From: Cellulomonas sp. P24 | GTDB lineage: Bacteria; Actinomycetota; Actinomycetes; Actinomycetales; Cellulomonadaceae | Length of the DNA: 64,000 bases | Direction: 5' to 3' | Assembly: GCF_024704385.1 (NCBI RefSeq) | Contig: NZ_JAJDFX010000002.1 | Coordinates: 3,658,001 to 3,722,000, forward strand | In this document: positions 26,375 through 36,834 of the stretch, piece by piece | Layout of the letters: each line of letters begins with the position of its first letter | Numbering within the stretch: position 1 is the first letter of the stretch | Notes under the pieces: generated by a model | Seen by the model: the letters and a program-made list of their open reading frames with translations, nothing else | What the model was told of the DNA's origin: nothing | Databases searched by the model: none | Position numbers and translations under genes: made by a program

Positions 26375-27712
26375 ATGGACAGGCAGCAGGAGTTCGTGCT
26401 CCGTACGGTCGAAGAGCGAGACATCCGGTTCATCCGACTGTGGTTCACCGACGTGCTGGGCACGCTCAAGTCGGTGGCCATCGCCCCGGCCGAGCTGGAG
26501 TCCGCCTTCAGCGAGGGGATCGGGTTCGACGGCAGCTCGATCGAAGGGCTCACCCGGGTCTACGAGGCGGACATGATCGCCAAGCCGGACCCGACGACGT
26601 TCCAGGTCCTGCCGTGGCGGGGCGAGCACCACGGCACGGCGCGGATGTTCTGCGACATCCAGACGCCCGACGGCGAGCCGTCGATGGCGGACTCCCGCAC
26701 GGTCCTCAAGCGCGCACTGGCGAAGGGGAGCGAGCAGGGGTTCACGTTCTACACGCACCCCGAGGTCGAGTTCTACCTGTTCGAGAACCCGGCCGACCCG
26801 GAGCTGCCGCTCGTCCCCGTCGACACGGCCGGGTACTTCGACCACGTCCCGCGCGGGACGGCCCACGACTTCCGGCGGGCCGCCATCAGCATGCTCGAGT
26901 CGATGGGGATCTCGGTCGAGTTCTCCCACCACGAGGCAGGGCCGGGACAGAACGAGATCGACCTGCGCTACGCCGACGCGCTGACGACGGCCGACAACAT
27001 CATGACCTTCCGCACGGTCGTCAAGGAGGTCGCGCTCGAGCAGGGTGTCTTCGCCTCGTTCATGCCCAAGCCGATGGTCGACCAGCCGGGTTCCGGGATG
27101 CACACGCACCTGTCGCTGTTCGAGGGCGACCGGAACGCGTTCCACGAGCCCGGGGCACCGCTCGAGCTGTCGCAGGTCGCCCGCAGCTTCATCGCCGGGC
27201 TGCTGCACCACGCGGCGGAGATCACCGCGGTGACCAACCAGTTCGTGAACTCCTACAAGCGGCTGTGGGGCGGCGCCGAGGCGCCGAGCTTCGTCTGCTG
27301 GGGCCACAACAACCGGTCCGCCCTCGTCCGGGTGCCGATGTACAAGCCCGGCAAGGGCAACTCGAGCCGGATCGAGTACCGCGCGCTGGACTCCGCCGCG
27401 AACCCGTACCTCGCCTATGCCGTGCTCCTGGCCGCCGGCCTCAAGGGCGTCGAGCAGGGCTACGAGCTGCCCGAGGGCGCCGAGGACGACGTGTGGGAGC
27501 TGACGGACTCCGAGCGTCGGGCGCTCGGGATCGAGCCCCTCCCGCAGTCGCTCGACGGTGCGATCGCCGTCATGGAACGGTCCGAGCTCGTCGCCGAGAC
27601 GCTCGGGGAGCACGTGTTCGACTACGTCCTGCGCAACAAGCGCCAGGAGTGGAACGAGTACCGCGGCCAGGTCACCCCGTACGAGCTGCGGCGGTTCCTC
27701 CGGGTCCTGTGA
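26375..27712 (+). CDS. glnA2: glutamine synthetase-like protein GlnA2
   Basis: Type I glutamine synthetase family, 445 residues. The glutamate-binding FDGSSIEG, metal ligands in YTHPEVEFYLFE and HHEAGPGQNEIDL, FMPKPM, and GSGMHTHLSL are all present. In mycobacteria and streptomycetes GlnA2 is a secondary enzyme next to glnE and is not the main ammonium-assimilating one; Streptomyces GlnA3/GlnA4 homologues act on polyamines, so another substrate is possible. ATG 26375 is preceded by CAGGAT, seven bases upstream, which may serve as a variant -10 box or as a weak Shine-Dalgarno. Its stop overlaps the glnE start (GTGA). Confidence 0.9.
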   Translation: MDRQQEFVLRTVEERDIRFIRLWFTDVLGTLKSVAIAPAELESAFSEGIGFDGSSIEGLTRVYEADMIAKPDPTTFQVLPWRGEHHGTARMFCDIQTPDGEPSMADSRTVLKRALAKGSEQGFTFYTHPEVEFYLFENPADPELPLVPVDTAGYFDHVPRGTAHDFRRAAISMLESMGISVEFSHHEAGPGQNEIDLRYADALTTADNIMTFRTVVKEVALEQGVFASFMPKPMVDQPGSGMHTHLSLFEGDRNAFHEPGAPLELSQVARSFIAGLLHHAAEITAVTNQFVNSYKRLWGGAEAPSFVCWGHNNRSALVRVPMYKPGKGNSSRIEYRALDSAANPYLAYAVLLAAGLKGVEQGYELPEGAEDDVWELTDSERRALGIEPLPQSLDGAIAVMERSELVAETLGEHVFDYVLRNKRQEWNEYRGQVTPYELRRFLRVL

Positions 27713-30700
27713 CGACCGCCCGCACGGGGACCTGGGCCGGGCGACTCACCCGGCTCGGGTTCACCGACGCGCTCCGTGCCGAACGGATGCTGGCGGATCC
27801 GGCCCTGGTCGCGCTGCTGGGGGCACTGCCTGAGCTCCAGGACGTGTCCGAGCGGGCTCGTGCCGATCTCGCGCCCGTCGACCGGGAGTGGGCGGACGGT
27901 CTCCTGGTCGCGCTCGCGGACGTCGCCGACCCCGACCAGGCTCTCCTCGCGCTCGCGAAGCTTGCCGGGGTCGTCCAGGGCGAGCGGGTCGACGTCCTCG
28001 GCACGCTCCTGTCACGCGCCACCCCGGCCCGGAACAGGCTCCTGGCCGTGATCGGCGCGTCGGTGGCGCTCGGCGACAACCTCGCCGCGCACCCCGACCA
28101 CCTCGACGTGCTCGTCGACGACACCCCGGGGACCGCGGTCACGGCGGAGGAGGTGCGCGCGGAGCTGCTCGTCGCCGTCGGCGCCGACCCTGCCGCTGCG
28201 GTCCCGGTCGCCGACCTCGACGGGACGGCCGGCATCGATGCGATGCGGCGGGCCTACCAGCGCCGGCTGCTGGCGATCGCGGCCACCGACCTCACTGCCC
28301 CGGACCCGCTCGACGTCCTGCCCGCCGTCGCCGCGGCGCTGGCGGACCTCGCCTCAGCCGCTCTCGAGGCCTCGCTCGCCCTCGCGCGCGCCGATCTCGA
28401 CGACCACGGCGCGGGCGTCAGGCTCGCGGTGATCGGGATGGGCAAGTGCGGCGGACGTGAGCTCAACTACGTGAGCGACGTGGACGTGATCTACGTCGTC
28501 GAGCCCGACGGCGTCGACGAGGCCCACGCGATCACGGTCGGGACGAAGCTGGCCGCCGGGCTGGCGCGCGCCTGCTCGACGGCCGCGGGGGAGCCGGCGC
28601 TCTGGCCGGTCGACGCGGCGCTGCGGCCGGAGGGCAAGAACGGCCCCCTCGTGCGGACCCTCTCCAGCCACCAGGCGTACTACGAGCGCTGGGCGCACAC
28701 GTGGGAGTTCCAGGCGCTGCTCAAGGCACGCCCGGTCGCCGGTGACGCGGAGCTGGGCCGGGCGTACGTCGAGGCCGTGAACCCGATGGTGTGGGCGGCC
28801 GTCGGCCGGGAGAACTTCGTCGAGGACTCCCAGGCCATGCGGCGACGCGTCGAGGACAACGTCCCGGTCGCGGAGGCCGACCGCCAGCTCAAGCTCGGCA
28901 AGGGCGGGCTGCGGGACGTCGAGTTCACCGTCCAGCTGCTGCAGCTCGTGCACGGGCGGGCCGACGAGTCGATCCGCAGCCCCGGCACGCTCACGGCCCT
29001 TGCCGCGCTCTCGGCGGGTGGGTACGTCGGGCGGTCCGACGCGGCCGAGCTCGCCCAGTGCTACCGGCTCCTGCGGTCGCTCGAGCACCGCATCCAGCTG
29101 TACCGGTTGCGGCGCACCCACCTGATGCCGTCGGCGCCGGCCGACCTGCGCCGGTTGGCCCGCTCGGTCGGCATGCGCACCGTCGGTGCCGACGGGCTCG
29201 ACGAGCGGTGGCGCTCGGTACGGCGCCAGGTCCGGCACCTGCACGAGGAGCTCTTCTACCGGCCCCTGCTGCCGGCCATGGCGCAGCTGTCGACCGAGGA
29301 GGCGAGCCTCGCCCCCGAGGCGGCCCGCGCACGGCTGGCCGCGATCGGGTACACCGACCCGGCGGGCGCGATGCGGCACATCGCGGCGCTCACCGAGGGG
29401 CTGTCGCGCCGGGCCGCGATCCAGCGGCAGCTGCTGCCGGTGATGATCGGCTGGTTCGCCGACGGAGCCGCACCGGATGCCGGTCTCCTGGCGTTCCGCC
29501 GGCTGTCGGACGAGCTCGGCTCGACGCACTGGTACCTCAAGCTGCTGCGCGACTCGGGGACGGCCGCACGCCGGCTCGCCACGGTGCTCTCGACCTCGCG
29601 CTACGTCGCCGACGCGCTGACCCGGTCCCCGGAGTCGGTGGCGTGGCTGGCGGACGACGCCGAGCTGGTCGGCCGGAGCGCGCAGCGGCTCGGGGCGGAG
29701 GCCGACGCGATCGTGTCGCGGGCGACGGGGGCGGAGGCGGCCGCAACCGCCCTGCGGGCGCTGCGTCGGCGAGAGCTCGCGCGGACCGCCGCGGCAGACG
29801 TCCTCGGCGTCGTCACGAGCACCACTGCGGCCCACACCCTGACGGTCGCCGCCGACGTCGTGCTCGCCGGGGTGCTGCGCGCGGCGGAGTCCGAAGCACG
29901 TGCGGGGCTCGAGCGGTCGCCGACCCGGATGCTCGTGGTGGCGATGGGGAGGTTCGGCGGGAGCGAGATGGGGTACTCCTCGGACGCCGACGTGATGTTC
30001 GTCCACGACCCCTACCCCGGGGTGGACGACGAGGTCGCCCAGGAGTACGCGTCGACCGTGGCGAGCCGGCTGCGCTACCTGCTCGGGGCCGTCGGCCCGG
30101 AACCGGCGCTCGAGGTGGACGCCGCGCTGCGACCGGAGGGACGCAACGGTCCGCTCGTCCGGTCCTTCGACTCGTACGTGGAGTACTACGCGCGCTGGTC
30201 GTCACCCTGGGAGAGCCAGGCCCTGCTCCGCGCGCGGCCGGTCGCCGGCGACCCGGAGCTGGGTGAGCGGTTCGTGGCACTCGTCGACCCGCTGCGCTAC
30301 CCGCAGGGTGGGCTCGACCCGTCCGTCGTCCGTGAGGTGCGCCGGATCAAGGCGCGGGTCGAGTCGGAGCGGCTGCCGAGGGGCGTCCACCCGAACCGTC
30401 ACCTGAAGCTCGGTCGTGGCGGTCTGGCCGACGTCGAGTGGACCGTCCAGCTCCTCCAGCTCCAGCACGCGTTCGAGGTGCCGGGGCTGCGGACGACGGC
30501 GACGCTGGAGGCGCTCGAGGCTGCGGCAGCGGCCGGCCTGATCGCCTCGGACGACGCGACAGTCCTCACCGAGGCGTGGGAGAGCGCCTCACGCCTGCGC
30601 GACGCGATCGTGCTGTGGTCCGGTCGAACGGGTGGTGCGCAGGCCGACGTCCTCCCGCACGACCGGCAGGACCTCGCCGGACTGGCGCGCATCGTCGGTC

Positions 30701-30792
30701 TGCCGGCCGGGCACGCCGGCGACCTCGAGGAGGAGCACCTCCGCAAGGCACGCCGGGCCCGGGCGGTCGTCGAACGCGTCTTCTACGCCTAG
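27709..30792 (+). CDS. glnE: glutamate-ammonia-ligase adenylyltransferase, bifunctional
   Basis: Adds and removes AMP on glutamine synthetase GlnA1 in response to nitrogen status. The 1027-residue protein has two nucleotidyltransferase domains, each with a G-x-G and D-x-D core: GMGKCGGRELNYVSDVDV in the N-terminal deadenylylase and AMGRFGGSEMGYSSDADV in the C-terminal adenylylase, separated by a helical regulatory region. GTG 27709 overlaps the glnA2 stop (GTGA), so the two are coupled. Its target, with the adenylylated Tyr402, is encoded at 36.8 kb. GlnE is essential in M. tuberculosis. Confidence 0.95.
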   Translation: MTTARTGTWAGRLTRLGFTDALRAERMLADPALVALLGALPELQDVSERARADLAPVDREWADGLLVALADVADPDQALLALAKLAGVVQGERVDVLGTLLSRATPARNRLLAVIGASVALGDNLAAHPDHLDVLVDDTPGTAVTAEEVRAELLVAVGADPAAAVPVADLDGTAGIDAMRRAYQRRLLAIAATDLTAPDPLDVLPAVAAALADLASAALEASLALARADLDDHGAGVRLAVIGMGKCGGRELNYVSDVDVIYVVEPDGVDEAHAITVGTKLAAGLARACSTAAGEPALWPVDAALRPEGKNGPLVRTLSSHQAYYERWAHTWEFQALLKARPVAGDAELGRAYVEAVNPMVWAAVGRENFVEDSQAMRRRVEDNVPVAEADRQLKLGKGGLRDVEFTVQLLQLVHGRADESIRSPGTLTALAALSAGGYVGRSDAAELAQCYRLLRSLEHRIQLYRLRRTHLMPSAPADLRRLARSVGMRTVGADGLDERWRSVRRQVRHLHEELFYRPLLPAMAQLSTEEASLAPEAARARLAAIGYTDPAGAMRHIAALTEGLSRRAAIQRQLLPVMIGWFADGAAPDAGLLAFRRLSDELGSTHWYLKLLRDSGTAARRLATVLSTSRYVADALTRSPESVAWLADDAELVGRSAQRLGAEADAIVSRATGAEAAATALRALRRRELARTAAADVLGVVTSTTAAHTLTVAADVVLAGVLRAAESEARAGLERSPTRMLVVAMGRFGGSEMGYSSDADVMFVHDPYPGVDDEVAQEYASTVASRLRYLLGAVGPEPALEVDAALRPEGRNGPLVRSFDSYVEYYARWSSPWESQALLRARPVAGDPELGERFVALVDPLRYPQGGLDPSVVREVRRIKARVESERLPRGVHPNRHLKLGRGGLADVEWTVQLLQLQHAFEVPGLRTTATLEALEAAAAAGLIASDDATVLTEAWESASRLRDAIVLWSGRTGGAQADVLPHDRQDLAGLARIVGLPAGHAGDLEEEHLRKARRARAVVERVFYA

Positions 30793-30884
30793 CGGCGGCG
30801 ACGCGCGGCGTTGACGTCGTTGCGCGTCCGCGCGGGCGACCCGGGTCGGCGGCGACCCCTGTCGTGGGAGCCGTCGCCGACCGG

Positions 30885-32699
30885 TCAGGACGCGACCGAG
30901 CCGGCGGCGAGAAGTGCCGCGCGCACCTCGCGCCGTTCCCGCTGAGCTGCCGGGTCCGGCACCGGGACGGCCGCGAGCAGCGCCCGCGTGTACGGGTGCT
31001 GCGGTGCGCTGAGGACCTCGGCCGTCGTCCCGACCTCGACGAGCTTGCCCAGGCTCATCACCGCGACGTCGTGCGCCACGATGTCCACGACGGCGAGGTC
31101 GTGGCTGATGAACAGGCACGCAAAGCCCATCTCGCGCTGGAGCTCCTGGAACAGGTGCAGCACCGTCGCCTGCACCGAGACGTCCAGCGCACTCGTCGGC
31201 TCGTCCGCGATGAGCAGGTCCGGTCCGAGGACGAGCGCGCGTGCGAGGCTCACCCGCTGACGCTGGCCGCCGGAGAGCTCGTGCGGGTAGCGCTTGGCGA
31301 ACGCGGCAGGGAGCTCGACCGCCTCGAGCAGCTCCGCGACCCGCTTGTGCCGGGAGGCGTCCGTGCCGACCTTGTGCACCGACAGCGGCTCGGCGATGCA
31401 GGCCCCGACGCTCGCACGCGGGTTCAGGGAGGCCGCCGGGTCCTGGAACACGAAGCCGAACCGCCGCCGGAGGTCACGCAGGGTGTGCGGTGACGCGGTG
31501 CGCAGGTCCGTCCCGAAGACGTCGATGCTGCCACTGGTCGCCGGGACCAGGCCGACGACCGTCCGGCCGACGGTGGTCTTGCCCGACCCCGACTCGCCGA
31601 CCAGGCCGAGCACCCGTCCGGGGGCGATCGTCAGGGAGACACCCTCGACGGCTCGCACCCGTGGGCTGCCGAGCCGGCCGGGGAACTCGACCACGAGGTC
31701 GCGGACCTCGAGGGCAGGGGTGCCGGACGACGACGCGGCCTCGCGGCCGGTCCCGCCGGACCCGGTGAACGAGGTGACCCGGGCAGCCGGGGCCTCGTGC
31801 CCGGCCCCGGCGAGGGAGTCGGGCGTGGTCGTGCCGGCCGGAGACGTGGGTGCGGCCCCGGCGTCGATGCCCGAGCGCCCCTGCCCGAGGTAGGGCACAG
31901 CGGCCAGCAGACGCTGGGTGTACGGGTGCGCGGGTGCCGCGAACAGCTGGGCGACGGGCGCCTGCTCGACGACCTGGCCGCGGTACATCACGACCACCCG
32001 GTCCGCGAGGTCGGCGACGACTCCCATGTTGTGGGTGATGAGGACGATCCCGGTGCCGAGACGGTCGCGCAGCCCGCGGAGCAGGTCGAGGATCGCGGCC
32101 TGGACCGTCACGTCGAGAGCCGTCGTGGGCTCGTCGGCGATGATGAGCTCGGGCTCGCAGGAGATCGCGATCGCGATCATCACACGCTGCTTCTGCCCCC
32201 CGGACAGCTGGTGGGGGTAGGAGTGGACGCGTCGCTCCGGGTCCGGGATGCCGACGAGGTCGAGCAGCTCGACCGCACGCTGGTGCGCCGCGCGGCGTGA
32301 CATCCGCCGGTGCGCGCGGAGCGCCTCCATGACCTGCCAGCCGACCGTCCGGACCGGGTCGAGAGAGGTCGCCGGTTCCTGGAAGATCATCGCGATCCGG
32401 TCGCCACGGATCCGGCGCATCGACTCCCCACCGAGGCCGGTCAGCTCGACACCGTCGAGCCGGGCGAGCCCGCCGACCGTGGCGGTGCCCGGCAGCAGGC
32501 CCAGCAGGGCGCGTGAGCTCACCGACTTGCCGGATCCCGACTCGCCGACGACCGCGACGATCTCACCGGGCGCGACGTCGAAGCTGACCTCGCGCACGGC
32601 GTGGACGGGGCCGGCGTCCGATCGGAACGTGACGCTGAGGTGGTCGAGCGCCAGCATCGGGGTGCCCCCGTCAGGGGTGGTCGCGCTCGACGCGCTCAT
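30885..32699 (-). CDS. fused dipeptide/oligopeptide ABC transporter ATPase (two NBDs)
   Basis: A 604-residue fusion of two OppD/OppF-type ATPases in one chain. NBD1 (about residues 15-265) has [16 protein letters not shown] and LIIADEP; NBD2 (about residues 330-590) has [17 protein letters not shown] and LLIADEP, so both sites look competent. They are joined by a low-complexity Gly/Ala/Pro/Ser linker of about 60 residues. ATG 32699 overlaps the permease stop (ATGA). It is the last gene of the dpp-type operon running on the minus strand from 36.5 kb. Confidence 0.93.
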   Translation of the reverse strand: MSASSATTPDGGTPMLALDHLSVTFRSDAGPVHAVREVSFDVAPGEIVAVVGESGSGKSVSSRALLGLLPGTATVGGLARLDGVELTGLGGESMRRIRGDRIAMIFQEPATSLDPVRTVGWQVMEALRAHRRMSRRAAHQRAVELLDLVGIPDPERRVHSYPHQLSGGQKQRVMIAIAISCEPELIIADEPTTALDVTVQAAILDLLRGLRDRLGTGIVLITHNMGVVADLADRVVVMYRGQVVEQAPVAQLFAAPAHPYTQRLLAAVPYLGQGRSGIDAGAAPTSPAGTTTPDSLAGAGHEAPAARVTSFTGSGGTGREAASSSGTPALEVRDLVVEFPGRLGSPRVRAVEGVSLTIAPGRVLGLVGESGSGKTTVGRTVVGLVPATSGSIDVFGTDLRTASPHTLRDLRRRFGFVFQDPAASLNPRASVGACIAEPLSVHKVGTDASRHKRVAELLEAVELPAAFAKRYPHELSGGQRQRVSLARALVLGPDLLIADEPTSALDVSVQATVLHLFQELQREMGFACLFISHDLAVVDIVAHDVAVMSLGKLVEVGTTAEVLSAPQHPYTRALLAAVPVPDPAAQRERREVRAALLAAGSVAS

Positions 32700-33775
32700 C
32701 GCCCGTCCTCCTGCTCGGTCGTCGTGGTGGCCGTCGACGTGCCGTCGGGACCTGCGACGGGGTCGGTGCCGGCCCCGTCGGGCTCGTCCGCCAGCAGGAT
32801 CTCCTGCTCGTCCGCGGTGGTCGTCCCGGCGCCGCGTGTGCGCAGCATCGGGTTGAGGATGTCGTTGAGGCTCTCACCGACGAGGGTGACTCCGGCCACG
32901 ACGACGACGATCGCGAGGCCCGGGTAGATGCCGGTCCACCAGATGCCGTTGGTCGCGTCGGACAGGGCCTTGTTGAGGTCGTACCCCCACTCGGCCGCGG
33001 CCGACGGCTCGATGCCGAAGCCGAGGAACCCGAGGCCTGCCAGGGTCAGGATGGCCTCGGACGCGTTGAGCGTGGCCAGCACCGGGATGGTCTGGGAGAC
33101 GTTCGGCAGCACGTGGCGGAACATGATCCGCCCGGGCTTCGCCCCGGTGATCCGCGCGGCGTCGACGAACGGCTCGTGCTTGACCGAGACCGTCTGGTTG
33201 CGGACGACGCGGAAGTACTGCGGGACGAACACGACCGTGATCGACAGTGCCGCCGCGACGATGCCGCCGATCGGCGTCGAGCGCCCGCCGGTGATCATGA
33301 TCGAGACGACGATCGCGAGCAGCAGGGACGGGAACGCGTAGAGGGCGTCGGTGACCAGGACGAGGACGCGGTCGACCTTGCCACCCACGTACCCGGAGAT
33401 CACCCCGAGCGGGGCACCGACGGTGAGCGAGATCGCGACGGCGAGCACGATCACGGTCAGCGCGGTGCGCGCACCGAAGATCACCCGCGAGAGCACGTCC
33501 TGGCCGCCGACCGTCGTGCCGAACCAGTGCGCGGCCGACGGCGGCTGCTGCGTCCCGAAGATCACGCCGTTGGCACGGTCCGCATTGAAGCCGTACGGCG
33601 CGATCAACGGCGCGAAGACCGCGACGACGACGAACACGACGATGACGACGAGGCCGCTCAGCAGCATCGCGCGCTGGAGCCCGTGCGTGGAGCGGATCAG
33701 CGCGACACCGGGGAAGCCGCGCCGACGGGGCGGCGCCTCCAGGTCGGCGGTCTCTGTGGCGACGAGGGCGCTCAT
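32696..33775 (-). CDS. dppC: peptide ABC transporter permease, DppC type
   Basis: The second membrane subunit of the peptide importer: 359 residues, one N-terminal membrane segment followed by the six-helix binding-protein-dependent permease domain. The conserved EAA-type loop is ...[17 protein letters not shown]..., and a following P-x-x-x-x-T segment. The C-terminus is an acidic/Thr-rich tail. ATG 33775 overlaps the stop of DppB by one base (TGATG). A longer frame to 33931 would overlap dppB and is not supported. Confidence 0.92.
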   Translation of the reverse strand: MSALVATETADLEAPPRRRGFPGVALIRSTHGLQRAMLLSGLVVIVVFVVVAVFAPLIAPYGFNADRANGVIFGTQQPPSAAHWFGTTVGGQDVLSRVIFGARTALTVIVLAVAISLTVGAPLGVISGYVGGKVDRVLVLVTDALYAFPSLLLAIVVSIMITGGRSTPIGGIVAAALSITVVFVPQYFRVVRNQTVSVKHEPFVDAARITGAKPGRIMFRHVLPNVSQTIPVLATLNASEAILTLAGLGFLGFGIEPSAAAEWGYDLNKALSDATNGIWWTGIYPGLAIVVVVAGVTLVGESLNDILNPMLRTRGAGTTTADEQEILLADEPDGAGTDPVAGPDGTSTATTTTEQEDGR

Positions 33776-34818
33776 CAGTACCTCACTCTCGGGTCGACGA
33801 GTGCGTTGATGACATCGATCAGGAAGCTCGACACCGCCACGACGACGGCGATCGCGGTGACGATGCCCTGGACGGCGACGAAGTCGCGTGCGAGCAGGTA
33901 GTGCGAGAGCACGTAGCCGAGGCCCTGCCACTCGAACGTCGTCTCGGTGAGGATCGCGCCGCCGAGCATGATCGCGATCTGCATCCCCATGACGGTGACG
34001 ACGGGGACGAGGGCGTTGCGGAAAGCGTGCTTGCGGACCACCAGCCGCTCCGGGACGCCGCGCGCGCGGGCCGCGGTGACGTAGTCCGTGCGCATCGTCT
34101 CGAGCAGGTTGATCCGGATGAGACGGATGAACACGCCGGCGGTCAGCAGCCCGAGGGCGAGAGCGGGCAGGATCGCGTGGCGCAGGACGTCGGCGATGTA
34201 GCCCGGATCCCCGTACAGGATCGCGTCGATGATCATCACGTTGGTCTTGGGGTTGACGTTGTTCAGCGCGATCTCGACGTTGGCCGAGGCGCGACCCGAG
34301 GCCGGCAGCCAGTTGAGCGTCGCGGAGAAGAGCAGCTTGAGCAGGAGGCCGACGAAGAACACCGGCGCCGCGTACACGAGCACCGCGAAGGTCCGGATCG
34401 TGACGTCGGGCAGCTTGTCGCGGTAGCGCGCGGCGAGCCGACCGAGCGGGATGCCGACGATGAACGCGACGATCAGCGCCCAGAACGTCAGCTCGAGGGT
34501 TGCCGCACCGTTGGTGATCAGCACCTCGCTGATCTTCCGGTGGTCGGTCAGCGCGGTCCCGAAGTCTCCGTGGAGGAGGTTGCCGAGGTACTCGCCGTAC
34601 TGCTGAAGGATCGGACGGTCGAAGCCGGCCGCTGCACGCCGCGCGGCGAGCTGGGCGGCGGAGAGCCGCCCGCCCTGCGATGCGGTGATGGGGTCACCGA
34701 TCACGCGCATGAAGAAGAAGACGACGGTGACCAGGATCCACACGGTCGGGACGATCAGCGCTAGGCGGACCAGGAGGTACCTGACCAGGGGACTGCGGGG
34801 AAGGATCTTGACGTTCAT
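33775..34818 (-). CDS. dppB: peptide ABC transporter permease, DppB type
   Basis: First membrane subunit of the peptide importer, 347 residues. It has an N-terminal membrane helix (about residues 14-38), a periplasmic stretch, then the permease domain with a conserved loop carrying TAARARGVPERLVVRKHAFR. It starts at ATG 34818 after a 102-base gap from the substrate-binding protein. In line with the dppC stop-start overlap, the proteins are made together. Confidence 0.93.
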   Translation of the reverse strand: MNVKILPRSPLVRYLLVRLALIVPTVWILVTVVFFFMRVIGDPITASQGGRLSAAQLAARRAAAGFDRPILQQYGEYLGNLLHGDFGTALTDHRKISEVLITNGAATLELTFWALIVAFIVGIPLGRLAARYRDKLPDVTIRTFAVLVYAAPVFFVGLLLKLLFSATLNWLPASGRASANVEIALNNVNPKTNVMIIDAILYGDPGYIADVLRHAILPALALGLLTAGVFIRLIRINLLETMRTDYVTAARARGVPERLVVRKHAFRNALVPVVTVMGMQIAIMLGGAILTETTFEWQGLGYVLSHYLLARDFVAVQGIVTAIAVVVAVSSFLIDVINALVDPRVRY

Positions 34819-34920
34819 GGTGTCCGATCGTGGGGGCCGGCGGCCGGCCGCGACGACGCGGCCAGGACGTGACGGTGCGGGGGCCGCACCTGCGTGCGAC
34901 CCCCGCCTCGTCCTCGGGTG

Positions 34921-36543
34921 TCAGCTCTTGCTGAGGACCGAGTACCGGAACTGGAAGGACGCGTTGAGCGTGTCCTTCACGCCGTTGACACCGTTGCGGG
35001 CGACGGCGACCTGCGCGCCCTGGAGGAGCGGGATGGTCGACAGGTACTTCGACGCCATCTCGGTCTGGATCTTCTCGAGCGTGGCGGCGCGGGTCGTCGG
35101 GTTGCTGTCGGTCCGCTCAGAGGCGAGCAGCGCGCTGATGTCCGCGTTCTCGAAGTGGTTGTTGAGGAAGTTCCCCTTGTCGAAGAACGGCGTCAGGTAG
35201 TTGTCGGCGTCGGAGAAGTCCGGGAACCAGCCGAGCTGGTAGACCGGGTACGCGTCCTTCGACCGTTCCTTCGCGTAGGTGACCCACTCGGTGGACTGCA
35301 GGTTGACCTTGAAGAGCCCGGTGGCCTCGAGCTGGCGCTTGACGGCCGCGTACTCCTGGTCCGAGCTCGGGCCGTAGTGGTCCGGGTTGTACTGGATGTC
35401 CAGGGTCACCGGCGTGCTGACACCGGCGGCGGAGAGCTCCTTGGTGGCGGCGGCGACGTCGGGCTTGGTGCCGTAGATGTCCTTGAACGGCGTGGCCGCA
35501 CCCGGGAGGCCGGCCGGCACGTACGAGTACAGCGGCGTGTAGGTGTCCTTGTACACCTGCGTCGCGATCTCCTGCCGGTCGATCGAGTACGCGAACGCCT
35601 TGCGGATCGCGAGCTTCTGCTCCGGGGTGTTGCCGGGCATCGTGTTCATGTTGAACACGACGTACCGGATCTCGCCGCCGGGGCCGGAGACGACCTGGAC
35701 GCCGTCCGTCGTCTTGAGGCTCTCGATGTCCGTCGGGGTCAGGCTCCGCGTGGCGACGTCGATCGCGCCGCTGGCGATGTCCAGCTTGAGGTTGTTCGAG
35801 TCCGCGTAGTACTTCAGCGTGATGCCGTCGTTCTTCGGCGTTCCCTGGATCCCGGAGTAGTCAGGGTTCTTGGCGAGGACGACGAGCTCGTTCTTCTTGT
35901 ACGAGGTGATCGTGTACGGGCCGGCGAACGCCTTGGCGTCGACGATCGCGTTGTCGTCGAGGATCGCGTCGGCCTTGAAGACCTTCTCGTCGACGATCGG
36001 GCCGGCGGGGGAGGCCAGCACCTGGGGGAAGGTCTGGTCGTTCGGCGTCTTGAGGGTGAACGCGACCGTCTTGTCGTCGACGGCCTTGACGGACTCGAGG
36101 TTGCCGAGGAGCGAGGCCGGACCGTTGGGGTCGTTGATCGCGATCTGGCGGTCGAAGCTGAACTTGACGGTCGACGCGTTGATCGGGTCGCCGTTGGCGA
36201 ACTTCAGGCCGTCGCGCAGGACGCACGTGTAGACGGTGTCCGAGGTGTACTTGCAGCTCTGCGCCGCGTCGGGCGCGAGCTCGGCACCGCCGGGCTTGAA
36301 GCTCATGAGGAAGGGGAAGACCTGGGTCTCGATGTTGAACGAGCCGTTGTCGTACGAGCCGGCCGGGTCGATCGCGGTGACCTTGTCGGTCGTGCCGACC
36401 AGCAGGGTCGAACCTGCGGCCGTGGTGCTCCCGCTCGTGCTGCTCGTGCTGTCGGTGCGGCCGGCACCGCACGCGCTCAGCGCGAGTGCCACCGTGGCCG
36501 CGGCGGCGACCGTGGTCACCAGGCGGTGTGTGCTCTTCTTCAC
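34921..36543 (-). CDS. dppA: peptide ABC transporter substrate-binding lipoprotein
   Basis: Extracytoplasmic peptide-binding protein, 540 residues, type II lipoprotein. The N-terminus is a signal peptide ending in the lipobox ALSACG, so it is anchored to the membrane. A serine/threonine-rich linker follows, then the SBP_bac_5 domain with LVGTTDKVTAIDPAG and, further in, the TFPQVLASP and RKAFAYSIDRQ segments. GTG 36543 is supported by GAGGA seven bases upstream; an in-frame start at 36675 adds a tail without such a signal. It heads the operon dppA-dppB-dppC-dppDF. The ligand is probably a peptide, but glycans and nickel are other options in the family. Confidence 0.92.
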   Translation of the reverse strand: MKKSTHRLVTTVAAAATVALALSACGAGRTDSTSSTSGSTTAAGSTLLVGTTDKVTAIDPAGSYDNGSFNIETQVFPFLMSFKPGGAELAPDAAQSCKYTSDTVYTCVLRDGLKFANGDPINASTVKFSFDRQIAINDPNGPASLLGNLESVKAVDDKTVAFTLKTPNDQTFPQVLASPAGPIVDEKVFKADAILDDNAIVDAKAFAGPYTITSYKKNELVVLAKNPDYSGIQGTPKNDGITLKYYADSNNLKLDIASGAIDVATRSLTPTDIESLKTTDGVQVVSGPGGEIRYVVFNMNTMPGNTPEQKLAIRKAFAYSIDRQEIATQVYKDTYTPLYSYVPAGLPGAATPFKDIYGTKPDVAAATKELSAAGVSTPVTLDIQYNPDHYGPSSDQEYAAVKRQLEATGLFKVNLQSTEWVTYAKERSKDAYPVYQLGWFPDFSDADNYLTPFFDKGNFLNNHFENADISALLASERTDSNPTTRAATLEKIQTEMASKYLSTIPLLQGAQVAVARNGVNGVKDTLNASFQFRYSVLSKS

Positions 36544-36746
36544 AGATCGTCCTCTCGGGAGGCCGCGACCCGGGTCTCTGACCGGGTTGCGGTACGTGGA
36601 CAGTAAAGCGAGTCCGTCATTTCGTACAGGTTCGTCACAGCATGGGCCATAACGAGGTAACGGTTCGACAGTCATTGGCTGAGAACGTGCATCTCACCGG
36701 GGGCACCGCGCCCTCGTGCGGCGACCTGGCGGCCCCACGGAGGAAT
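36544..36746. promoter_or_regulatory. promoter region of the peptide transporter operon
   Basis: This AT-richer gap separates dppA from the terminator of glnA1. Several partial -10 candidates, such as TACGAAAT on the minus strand near 36605-36625, are visible but no clear -35/-10 pair or operator. No gene was seen. Confidence 0.35.
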
Positions 36747-36785
36747 GACAGAACCCGGCCATCGTGCGGATGGCCGGGTTCTGTC
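36747..36785 (-). terminator. terminator of glnA1
   Basis: Arms GACAGAACCCGGCCATC (36747-36763) and GATGGCCGGGTTCTGTC (36769-36785) pair perfectly over 17 bases with a 5-base loop, about 50 bases beyond the glnA1 stop. It is the longest perfect stem in the window; no U tract. Confidence 0.75.
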
Positions 36786-36834
36786 GTGCAGCTCGGTCAC
36801 GCATCGTCAGCAGGTCGTGCCTGCCGGGCGTCGA